A stretch of DNA of 64,000 nucleotides from Rugosimonospora africana (lineage in GTDB: Bacteria; Actinomycetota; Actinomycetes; Mycobacteriales; Micromonosporaceae), in the NCBI RefSeq assembly GCF_016862975.1, contig NZ_BONZ01000073.1, positions 27,498 to 91,497 of the forward strand, written 5' to 3'. Below, one piece after another: positions 32,811 to 40,900 of the stretch. A program made the translations under genes and the position numbers. The stretch's first letter is position 1. Every line of letters begins with the position of its first letter. The notes under the pieces were generated by a model. That model did not search any database. It saw only the letters and a list, made by a program, of their open reading frames with translations, and was not told the origin of the DNA.

Positions 32811-34262
32811 GTGGTTTCCCGACGCGACCAGTTCCAGGCGTACCGGTTCCTCGCCCGGCGACAGACCGCGGCCCTGTTGCGCGACGACTACGACTCCGCC
32901 GAGGGCCCGCTGCGCCGGATGTCCAGCGGGGTCACCGCGAGCATCGCCGTCGCGGTGGTGGTGCTGGCCGCCGTCGCGCTGTTCGGCGTGGTCCGCCCCG
33001 GCGGCGGCGCGTCCTGGAAGGACGGCAAGTCCATCATCGTGGAGCGGGAGACCGGCACCCGGTACGTGTACCGCGGCGGCACCCTCCACCCCGTGCTCAA
33101 CTACGCCTCCGCCCTGCTCGTGTTGCGCGGAGGCGGCCTCGTCGAGGTCTCCCGCGGCGACCTCGGGCACACCCCACGCGGCGCCCCGATCGGCATCCCC
33201 GGTGCCCCCGACTCCCTGCCGGCGCCGGCCGACGTGGTGAAGAACGGCTGGACCGCCTGCTCGGCGCCGGCCACCGATCAGACCGGCACGCCGCACCCGA
33301 TCGTCAAAGTCAGCACCGGCCGGCCGCCCGGCGGCAGCCCGCTTCCGCCCGGCGGTGGTGTCCTGGTCAGCGACGCCGAGCACGACGAGTTCCTGATCTG
33401 GAACGGCTCGCGGCTGCGCCTCGCCGCCGACAGCTACGTGCCGGCCGCCCTCGGCTACGCGGCCGTACCGCCGCTGCCCGTCGGAGACGCCTGGGTCAAC
33501 GCGGTACCCCAGGGGCCCGACCTGGCCCCTCCCACGATCCCGGGCGCCGGCTCGACCGGCCCGGCCATCGGCGGCCGGCCCAGCACCGTCGGCCAGCTGT
33601 TCCGGATCGGGGCCGGACCGACCGGGTACGTGATGCTCGGCGACGGGCTCGCCCCGATCAGCGCGCTCCAGCTGACCCTGTTGCTGTCCAGCCCGGCCAG
33701 TGCCGCCGCGTACCCGGACGGCCGGGTCACCGCGTTGCCGCTGACCCAGCAGGACCTGACCGCGACGCCACGGTCCGCCACGTCACCGGCGACCACCAGC
33801 CAGCTGCCCGCCCAGCCACCCCGGCTGGTCGACACCGGTACCACCGCCGTCGCGGTCTGCGCGTCGGTCACCGACGCCAACCAACCCCCGGCGGTGTCCA
33901 CTGTGCCCACTCCGGTGCAGACCCTCACCGGTGTGCCACCGGTGGCCGTCGACGGCCTCGGCACGCCGGTCGCGGACGGGTTCGCCATCCCGCCCGGGCA
34001 CGGCGCGGTGGTCCGCGCGCTGCCCGCGCAGGGCGTGACCACCGGAACCGTGTACCTCATCACCGATCTCGGCGTGAAGTTCCCGGTCGCCGGCACCGGA
34101 GTGCTCGGCGACCTCGGGCTCAAGGACGTGTCGCCGGTGCCGGTACCGGTCGGCATGCTGGCCCTGTTCCCGACCGGACCGACGCTGGCGGAAGATGCCG
34201 CGGCGCTGACGCAACCGTTCGGCCCAAGCCAGCCGTCCCCTAAAACAAGTACGATTCGATGA
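32811..34262 (+). CDS. eccB: EccB, type VII secretion core component
   Basis: Predicted 483 aa from the GTG at 32811. N-terminal cytosolic VSRRDQFQAYRFLARRQTAA (the conserved start of EccB), one membrane helix at about 43-62, then a large extracellular domain with the repeats seen in EccB (GRPSTVGQLFRI, GTGYVMLGDGLAPIS-like, ALPAQGVTTGTVYLITDLGV, YLITDLGVKFPV). It carries four Cys typical of the extracellular fold (TACSAP, VAVCAS visible). EccB forms the periplasm-like trimeric part of the core complex. It is directly downstream of eccD and upstream of the WXG100 genes. EccE is not found in the window. Confidence 0.95.
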   Translation: MVSRRDQFQAYRFLARRQTAALLRDDYDSAEGPLRRMSSGVTASIAVAVVVLAAVALFGVVRPGGGASWKDGKSIIVERETGTRYVYRGGTLHPVLNYASALLVLRGGGLVEVSRGDLGHTPRGAPIGIPGAPDSLPAPADVVKNGWTACSAPATDQTGTPHPIVKVSTGRPPGGSPLPPGGGVLVSDAEHDEFLIWNGSRLRLAADSYVPAALGYAAVPPLPVGDAWVNAVPQGPDLAPPTIPGAGSTGPAIGGRPSTVGQLFRIGAGPTGYVMLGDGLAPISALQLTLLLSSPASAAAYPDGRVTALPLTQQDLTATPRSATSPATTSQLPAQPPRLVDTGTTAVAVCASVTDANQPPAVSTVPTPVQTLTGVPPVAVDGLGTPVADGFAIPPGHGAVVRALPAQGVTTGTVYLITDLGVKFPVAGTGVLGDLGLKDVSPVPVPVGMLALFPTGPTLAEDAAALTQPFGPSQPSPKTSTIR

Positions 34263-34339
34263 ATCCACATGAACGTTCGCGATGCCGCCGGTGACCGTGT
34301 GCTACACATCTGTCGGCGACACCTCGGCGACAACGGTGC

Positions 34340-34420
34340 TCGACGGCATCCGTGCTCGGCAACGTCCGTGCCCGGTGACATCCGTGCCCGGTGGCATTCG
34401 TGCTCGGCGATCCTCGACGG
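34340..34420. repeat. 16-bp tandem repeat before first esx gene
   Basis: Five degenerate 16-bp units sharing ATCCGTGC(T/C)CGG(C/T) in the 175-bp leader of the first WXG100 gene. Confidence 0.8.
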
Positions 34421-34437
34421 GATGAGGGGACAGGAAG

Positions 34438-34764
34438 ATGGCGGGCGAAACCAGCGCGCAAACCTCGGCCATGGCCGAGGCGTCGCGCCACGTCGACAAC
34501 GCGGGGCAGGCACTCGCCACGATCCGCGGCAACATCCAGCAGTCCATCGCGGCCACCTCCAGCGGCTACACGTCGGCCGCGGCGACCCTGTTCCGCAACA
34601 CGATGACCGAGTGGGACGGCGACTTCCAGAAAATCATCGGTGGCCTGGAACGGATCCGTGAGGCGCTGACCCACACCGCCAAGCAGTACGAGGCGACCAT
34701 GGAGCAGGAACGCCAGAGCGCCAACCAGATCGCCTCGCTGCTCAACGGCGGCGGTGGGATATAG
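34438..34764 (+). CDS. WXG100 protein (EsxA/EsxB-like)
   Basis: Predicted 108 aa, ATG at 34438 with AGGAAG immediately before. All-helical with the W-x-G turn at 59-61 (EWDGDF), flanked by two long amphipathic helices, the helical-hairpin fold of ESX substrates. These are secreted as dimers with a partner, most likely the next gene. It follows eccB, with a repeat-bearing leader between. Confidence 0.93.
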   Translation: MAGETSAQTSAMAEASRHVDNAGQALATIRGNIQQSIAATSSGYTSAAATLFRNTMTEWDGDFQKIIGGLERIREALTHTAKQYEATMEQERQSANQIASLLNGGGGI

Positions 34765-34770
34765 CCGGCA

Positions 34771-34890
34771 AGCCCGCCTGGTTTGTGGGCGGGCCGGTCA
34801 AGCGGCGTAGCCGTCAAAATGTGGCCGCCAGGCCCGCCTGGTTTGTGGGCGGGCCGGTCAAGCGGCGTAGCCGTCGGAAAGTGGCCGCCA
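34771..34890. repeat. 60-bp tandem duplication with a GC hairpin in each copy
   Basis: Copies 34771-34830 and 34831-34890 differ at only about four positions. Each contains the inverted repeat GCCCGCC / GGCGGGC with a 9-nt loop (TGGTTTGTG), then a second small stem around GGCGTAGCC. It occupies nearly the whole gap between two WXG100 genes, so it may tune read-through or mRNA stability between partners. Confidence 0.92.
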
Positions 34891-34909
34891 GATACCAGAG
34901 GAGCCTGAC

Positions 34910-35209
34910 ATGACCGACCCGGGATTCCTGAAGATTCAGTACGAGACGCTGCAGCAGGCCGAAACGGACCTCGGCGTCGCATACACGGCGGCCAAGTCGG
35001 CGATCGACGAACTGCGAGCGAAGCTCGACCAGAGCCTGAGCCAGTGGACCGGTGACGCCCAGCAGGCATATGTGCAGGTGAAGTCGGACTGGGACAAGGC
35101 GTTCGCGCACATGGCCGAGGTACTCGCCAAGGCGCAGGTGCACATGGGCAACGCCCACGAGATGTACCAGCAGGTCGAGCGCCAGAACACCAGCATCTGG
35201 CAGGGCTGA
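34910..35209 (+). CDS. WXG100 protein (EsxA/EsxB-like)
   Basis: Predicted 99 aa, ATG at 34910 with GAGGAGCC before. W-T-G turn at 46-48 (SQWTGDAQQAY), two long helices, end IWQG. Size and motif are classical for an ESX substrate; probably the heterodimer partner of the preceding WXG100 protein, from which it is separated by the 60-bp duplication. Confidence 0.94.
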   Translation: MTDPGFLKIQYETLQQAETDLGVAYTAAKSAIDELRAKLDQSLSQWTGDAQQAYVQVKSDWDKAFAHMAEVLAKAQVHMGNAHEMYQQVERQNTSIWQG

Positions 35210-35235
35210 GGAGTTCCGCTGGAAGGGGGTGAGCA

Positions 35236-35643
35236 ATGGCTGGCGGGGTGACCTTCAATCCTGAAGATCTCAAGACCTTCCGGGACAACCTCAACGACCT
35301 GCTGACCGCCATCAGAGGGGACACGGTGCTCACCGAGCATCTCAATTCGGTGGCGCCGGGCCCTGTCGACTTCGGTGAGCACATCGCCGGGTTCGACTCC
35401 GCTCAAGACTTGGCAGGGTTGTACAACGATCAGTACACCGGCTTCCAGAAGAACTTCGAGTCGTTCAAGTCAGCCTTGGAGGTCCTCGCCGAAGCGGCGG
35501 ACAGGATCGCGACCAACTACGAGAATGCCGCGAATGCCGACGCGGTGAGCGCTCAGTCCGTCGACGATGCCTTCGACACCGCGCCGGTGTCACAGCCCCA
35601 AGCGCAGGCCCAAACGCAGACGACCACGCAATCGACATCGTGA
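35236..35643 (+). CDS. WXG100-like helical protein lacking the W-x-G
   Basis: Predicted 135 aa, ATG at 35236 after GGAAGGGGGTGAGC. Two helical segments (PEDLKTFRDNLNDLLTAI and a QYTGFQKNFESFKSALEVLA to YENAANAD region) are joined by a turn (GPVDFGEHIAGFDSAQDLAG) with no Trp. The tail is Gln/Thr/Ser-rich. Position and size suggest an ESX substrate or chaperone-like partner for the larger WXG100-fusion encoded next, 37 bp downstream. Codon use here is visibly less GC-biased than the flanking genes. Confidence 0.75.
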   Translation: MAGGVTFNPEDLKTFRDNLNDLLTAIRGDTVLTEHLNSVAPGPVDFGEHIAGFDSAQDLAGLYNDQYTGFQKNFESFKSALEVLAEAADRIATNYENAANADAVSAQSVDDAFDTAPVSQPQAQAQTQTTTQSTS

Positions 35644-35680
35644 CAACGTTCCGGCGCCGTCCGGTTGAAGAAGGTCCGAA

Positions 35681-37168
35681 ATGCCTACGTCCTTTGGTGT
35701 CTCAGACAATGTCACCGATCCGAAGCAGCTCGACGCCTTCTTCCACGGGTTGGACTCCAGAATCGAGGCGATGAACACCGCCACCACCAACTGGTCGAGC
35801 ATCGCCCAGGCGTTGATGAAGTACGTGACCGGACGCTCGCCATCGGACAAGAGCGCATTCGACGGGATGCTCGCCGCGGCGATGACGAACTGGACTGGGG
35901 ACGCCGCTGAGGAGTTCCACCAGAAGGCGATGGCGGTCCGGGACTTCGGGCTCAAGGCGGCCGCCAACGCTACCGGTCAGGTCAACGCCATCGTGCATCC
36001 CGTGCCGGCGAGCGAGTCCTACCTTCTACCCAACAACCCGGACTTCATGGGCGCCACCGACGTGACGCACCAACTGCTGCTCACCACGCAACAGAACTAC
36101 CAGCAGTGCGGCGACATGTGGAACAAGTGGTGCGCGAGGATCGCCACGATCATGCGGTACATGTGGGCGGCTGTCGGCGACAACTACCTGGCCCAAGGCT
36201 CCACGGTCGTCGTCCCGAGTTACTACGAGTTTCTCAACGGTGCCGTGGTCAACATGGACCAGAACTACCAGTTCTCCCATGCCGGTGGCGCCTCAGCGCA
36301 CCTCCAGATCACCGACGGCGGTAATGAATACCAGAACGTCTGGTACTACACAAGCAAGGACGGCCACTACGCCGGACTGGTGCTCGGCTGGACTGTCTGG
36401 CGTACCGATGACCGTGTCGACGGCGAGCACGCGAGTAACTTCTCGAAGGCCATGCGGCCCACCGAGTGGTACAAGCAACTCACCAGGTTGGTCCAGGATC
36501 TCGGTAAGGAGTACCCGCTCGTCAAGCCACCCGACCCGGTGGATGACTCACAGCTTCCCAAGGGCACCAAGACCTCGAACAATGACAACAACAACTTCGG
36601 CCCGGGCGGGTACGGCGACTCGGGGCTCGGAGGCTTGTCGCCGGGTCAGACCGGGCTGAGCGGTTACAACCCCAGCCAGTTCGATCCCAGTGGCTACGAC
36701 CCCAACTCCGCCAGCACGAGTGGCTACGACCCCAGTCAGCTCGACCCCAGCGGGTACGACCCGAACGCGTACGACACCAGTGGCTACGATCCGTCCGCCT
36801 ACGACCCGAGCGCATTGGGCCCCGGCGCCTACGACCCGGGGTCGTTCGGCCCGGACGGCAGCCTGGCCGGCGCCGGGCTGCCCGGGATGGGCGGCGGCGG
36901 GCTCTACACGCCGGGCACCGATGCCGGGCTCGGTGGGGGCCCGGGCAGCGGGCTCGGTGGTGGGCTCGGCGGGGCAGACGGCTCGGGTGGACTCGCCGGC
37001 GAGGGCGCCGGCCTGTCCGGAGCGGCCGGCCGGGGTGGCATGCCGATGGCACCGGGCGCGGGTGCCGGCGCCGGCAAGGACAACAAGGACCGGCAGCGGC
37101 AGTCGTGGCTGTCTGAAGACGATGACGTGTGGGGCGCCGACACCGACGCCGGCGACGGGCTGTTGTAG
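35681..37168 (+). CDS. large WXG100-type secreted protein with YDP-rich tail
   Basis: Predicted 495 aa. Residues 1-120 form a WXG100-like hairpin (W-T-G at 71-73, TNWTGDAAEEFHQKA). About 120-290 is a Trp/Tyr-rich domain (QCGDMWNKWCARIATIMRYM, WYYTSKDGHYAGLVLGWTVW) not assigned to a known fold. 300-400 contains repeated S-G-Y-D-P-S units, then a Gly-rich stretch, and the end has SWLSEDDDVWGADTDAG, a C-terminal signature I associate with large actinobacterial ESX substrates. Probably secreted by this ESX system, with the preceding gene as partner. Function unknown. Confidence 0.82.
   Translation: MPTSFGVSDNVTDPKQLDAFFHGLDSRIEAMNTATTNWSSIAQALMKYVTGRSPSDKSAFDGMLAAAMTNWTGDAAEEFHQKAMAVRDFGLKAAANATGQVNAIVHPVPASESYLLPNNPDFMGATDVTHQLLLTTQQNYQQCGDMWNKWCARIATIMRYMWAAVGDNYLAQGSTVVVPSYYEFLNGAVVNMDQNYQFSHAGGASAHLQITDGGNEYQNVWYYTSKDGHYAGLVLGWTVWRTDDRVDGEHASNFSKAMRPTEWYKQLTRLVQDLGKEYPLVKPPDPVDDSQLPKGTKTSNNDNNNFGPGGYGDSGLGGLSPGQTGLSGYNPSQFDPSGYDPNSASTSGYDPSQLDPSGYDPNAYDTSGYDPSAYDPSALGPGAYDPGSFGPDGSLAGAGLPGMGGGGLYTPGTDAGLGGGPGSGLGGGLGGADGSGGLAGEGAGLSGAAGRGGMPMAPGAGAGAGKDNKDRQRQSWLSEDDDVWGADTDAGDGLL
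36660..36850. repeat. in-frame degenerate repeat encoding S-G-Y-D-P-S
   Basis: Units of 15-30 bp, all multiples of three, around AGTGGCTACGACCCCAG encode a dozen Y-D-P / Y-N-P motifs in the tail of the 495-residue protein. Confidence 0.8.
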
Positions 37169-37173
37169 GCGGG

Positions 37174-37641
37174 ATGCAGCCGAACCCGCGCACCAACGCG
37201 CAGCTCCGGGCCCGGATGGAGCAGCTGCTCGGCGACTACGAGCAGCTGCGGCGCAACATGTCCGCGGCGCGCGAGCGGATGCGCGCCATGTCCGGCCGCG
37301 CCGCCACGACCGACGGGACGGTGAAGGTACAGGTCGACTCCAACGCCCGGCTGACCGGATTGGAGATCGACCCCAAGGCGTACCGCCGCTTCTCTCCCTC
37401 CCAATTGGCGGAGGAGATCCGGCGGTTGTACGGCGAGGCGACGCGGGATGTGACCAGCCGCGTCGGCGACGTGATGGCACCGTTCCTGCCTGACGGGATC
37501 TCCTACGACAAGCTGCTGACCGGCGAGGCCGACGTCTCCACCTGGTCCCCGGAGCGGCCGCTGACCGACGAGACCTACGACGAATGGCGGGCGCGGTTCA
37601 GCGGCCGCCCCACCACCGCGCCACCCCCCGAACCGCTGTGA
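37174..37641 (+). CDS. YbaB/EbfC-like protein (EspL-like)
   Basis: Predicted 155 aa from the ATG at 37174 (GGCGGG just before; 5 nt after the preceding stop). Coiled helix QLRARMEQLLGDYEQLRRNMSAARERMRAM, then the YbaB strand region GTVKVQVDSNARLTGLEIDP and a SQLAEEIRRLYGEATRDVTSRV helix. YbaB proteins are small dimeric nucleoid-associated proteins. In mycobacterial ESX-1 the homologue EspL is needed for stability of secreted Esp proteins. The position between ESX substrates fits that role. Confidence 0.88.
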   Translation: MQPNPRTNAQLRARMEQLLGDYEQLRRNMSAARERMRAMSGRAATTDGTVKVQVDSNARLTGLEIDPKAYRRFSPSQLAEEIRRLYGEATRDVTSRVGDVMAPFLPDGISYDKLLTGEADVSTWSPERPLTDETYDEWRARFSGRPTTAPPPEPL

Positions 37642-37648
37642 GGGCATC

Positions 37649-37969
37649 GTGTCCGGCTTCACCACCAACACCAACGACCTGCAGTCGACCGCCCCGCAGT
37701 ACGACTCGGTCGCCGATCAGGTGCGGCAGATCTACACCACGCTGACCGATGCGCTGAATGTCGAGGGCGCCTGCTGGGGCAGCGACGACGCCGGCAAGAC
37801 CTTCGGCGGGAAGTACGTGTCGGCCGCCCTGCCGGCCCTGCAGCAGCTGAGTGCCACCAACGACGGCCTGCAGAGCATGGTCGACGGCATCTGCAGCTGG
37901 GCGAAGAACTACCTGAACGCGGACGACGCGGCGCAGCAGTCGGCGAGCCAGATCTCCTCGGACAGCTGA
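37649..37969 (+). CDS. WXG100-like protein
   Basis: Predicted 106 aa from the GTG at 37649, 7 nt after the previous stop. Helix-turn-helix with a Trp-Gly turn at 43-44 (ACWGSDDAGKTFGGKY) and long second helix. A modified WXG motif (W-G-S) like those in the small partner proteins of large ESX toxins. It lies 10 bp upstream of the 1933-residue protein and is the best candidate for its secretion partner. Confidence 0.87.
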   Translation: MSGFTTNTNDLQSTAPQYDSVADQVRQIYTTLTDALNVEGACWGSDDAGKTFGGKYVSAALPALQQLSATNDGLQSMVDGICSWAKNYLNADDAAQQSASQISSDS

Positions 37970-37979
37970 GGCATGACCC

Positions 37980-40900
37980 ATGCCCGTCCAGCCGATCATC
38001 CCGCCGGAGTGGCCACTGGTCTACCCGATCGTCGTCGGGCAGAACTGGCCGCAGGCCGACGAGGACGCGGTACGCCGCTGCGCCCAGGCGTGGACCGACG
38101 CGCTGGCCGGGCTGGTGGCGATCTCCGGCAGCGGCGGCCAGGCGACACAGAACGTGCACTACTCGGTTCAGGCGATCTCCACCGACGAGTTCGACAACTA
38201 TTGGAAGCAGTACACCGCCGGAGATGACTCGGCGGTCGGGCAACTGGCCCAGCAGTGCCAGATGCTCGCCGAGGAGCTGCTGAGCTTCGCCGAACAGACC
38301 GAGTTCACGAAGATCTCGATCGACATCCAGATCATCATCCTGATGATCCAGCTCGCCTGGGAGCTGCTCATCGCGCCGGCGACCGGCGGGCTGAGCATGG
38401 GTGCGGCCTTCGCGTCCATGTTCGTCGCCCGCGAGGTGGTCGAGGGCCTGCTCTTCAAGCTGCTCGACGCGGTCATCATGGCGGTACTGCCGGACCTGAT
38501 CACCCAGGCCGTCATGGTTGCCGACGGCCACCGCCAGGACATCGACTGGGGCGAGGCCGCCCAGTCCGCGCAGATGGGCCTGATCGGCGGGTTGGTCGGT
38601 GCCGGTGTCGGCAAGGTGCTCGGCACGACCCTGGAGAACCGGCTGGGCAAGGGGTTGGGTGGCCTGCTCAACGCGGGGGTCAACGGCGCGCTGACTAACG
38701 TCGCCACGAATGCCGCTGTGTCCACTGTGGACGGCATCGAGCAGGCGGTGTTCGACCCGGAGGCCGCGCAGCAGCAGGGGTACGCGCAGGACAAGTCGAG
38801 CGAGAACCCGCTGAACGCGATCGCCAACGGCATGTTCACCGGGATGCTCTTCCACGGCGTGCACCAGGCCACCGAGAAGCCGAGTGTGCACTTCACTACG
38901 GACGAGGGCACGTTCACCGGGGTACAGACCGGGGAGAAGACGTTCACCCTGTTTCCCGAGACGACCGCGGACGGCAAGCCGCATCCGGATGCGGGCAAGC
39001 TCCAGCTGGGCACGCTGGACGACAACGGCGTACTGCAGATCAAGAAGACGGCCGGGATGGGCGAGACATACCAGGCCGTGCCGTCCGAGGTGCAGGTAAC
39101 CCGGCACGGGGTGACGACCACCTCGAATTTCGAGGACGGTGTGCCGACCGTCGTGCGCACTGAGGTGCCCAGCAACGGCGGCAGCACGTTCGCGTTCACC
39201 CAGGACGGCCAGTCGTGGACCGCGCCGAAAGGCTCGACGGTCGCGTACGGCGCCGACAGCCAGCCGATCCAGGTCACTCACGTCGAGGGTACGAAGCAGA
39301 CGGTCTTCGCGGGTTCCGGCAACGGGGATTTCACGCCGATCGGCCAGATCGAGCAGGTCTCCAAGAACACGGTGCGGTACACCGGTCCCAGCGGCAACGA
39401 GGTCTCGCCGCTCGCGTTCCACCAGGCTTTGAGCGAGGCTCAGAATCCGCCTGCCGGTACGGGTAACGGTACGGTCGAGTTCTCGCCGCCGGTGGAGAAC
39501 GTCTCCGATCAGAGTGCCTTCGACCAGAACGCCTTCGACGCCTCCGATCAGGGTGTGCTGGCGCAGGCCGAGCAGCCACTCGGCGCGGAGGGTGCCGGCT
39601 CGGGACAACAGGCGAGCGAGCCGGTGTCTTTCCTGTCGCTGGGGGACAGCGGCGGATCGGGCAATGGATCGGGCAAGGAGAAGCTGCCGCCGGACGTCGT
39701 ACCCACCCCGCCGGTCCCCGGTTCACAACCAACCGGCGGTACCGGGGCTCGGTCGGTGAACGAGCCGCAGCGACCGCAACGGGTCCTCCGCCCGCTCAAC
39801 GAGTCGCAGCAGTCGCGCCGGATCACGAAGCCGTTGCCCGAGTCGCAGCCGGGTGGGCGCGCGACCCGCCCGTTGCACGAGAGCGAGCTGGAGCCGGAGC
39901 CCGAACCGCGCGGGTACGAGGAGGGCTACCGGGGGGTGGTTCCCGAGGAGCGGCCTGTTGCGCGGACGACTCGGCCGTTGCCGGCGAGTGAGTTGCCTGA
40001 GGGTGCGTTGGAGTCGGAGGAGTTCGGCCCGCGCGGATACGGGGAGGGGTATTCGGCCGTCGAAGTGCTGTCGGGTGACGCCTCCGGACAGACTCCGGGC
40101 AACGACAACACCCCGGGGGAGCGCGGCTCGGCGCCTTCGTCGCCGGCACATGGCGACCCGCTGGCGTCCACCGGCGAGCAACAGCAGCTCACCGAGGCGA
40201 CTCCCGGTGGCCAAGTCTTCGAGGACCAGGTCGGCCGGCCGCTCCAAGAAAAGCCGCGCCCGGAGGAGCAAAGCCAGGAGGAGCAGGGCCAAGAGGAGCC
40301 GCTCCAGGAGGAGCCGCTCCAGGAGGAGCCGCTCCAGGAGGAGCCGGGCCAGAGGGTACAGGCCACCGAGGAGTCCCAGCTACCTCGGACGCCCAGCCGA
40401 AACGAGATCTTCGCCGCGTTGAAAGTCGAGACGGTTGAGCCGCCCGGCCCGGCTGCGGCGACATCCGGCCAAGCGGGTCGCACCGCCGAGACCACAGTGG
40501 CGGCCCAGGAAGCGGCTGCCGGGGGCGACGACGACCCGAACCGTCGGTCCGCCCAATTGTCCTCCGCGCAGCCCGATCCCTTGCGGCCCTGGCAGATCGA
40601 TCCGACTCCCACCGAGGCTGCCGAGGCGAAAGCGCGAGCCGACCTCGCGGAGCAGGAATTCCTCGAAGGCCTGACCGTCGACCGACGGCACCTCTTCGAA
40701 CAGATCCGTGACCAGATCGTGGTGAGCGACCAGAAGGTGCGCGGGCACCTGGAAGACGCCTTCGCCGCCGCCAAGCGCGAGGGAGGTGGCGAGGGGAAGC
40801 TGGTCGGGCTCGACAACTTCCGCAAGCGGTCCGCGTCCATCGCGGAGAAGATCGAAAAGCTGCCGTCGGAGCGGCGCGAGCAGGTGCTCGCTCTCACCAA

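Noticed and set aside
34771..34890. Insertion sequence footprint
   Set aside because: Simple 60-bp tandem duplication without terminal inverted repeats or target duplication.
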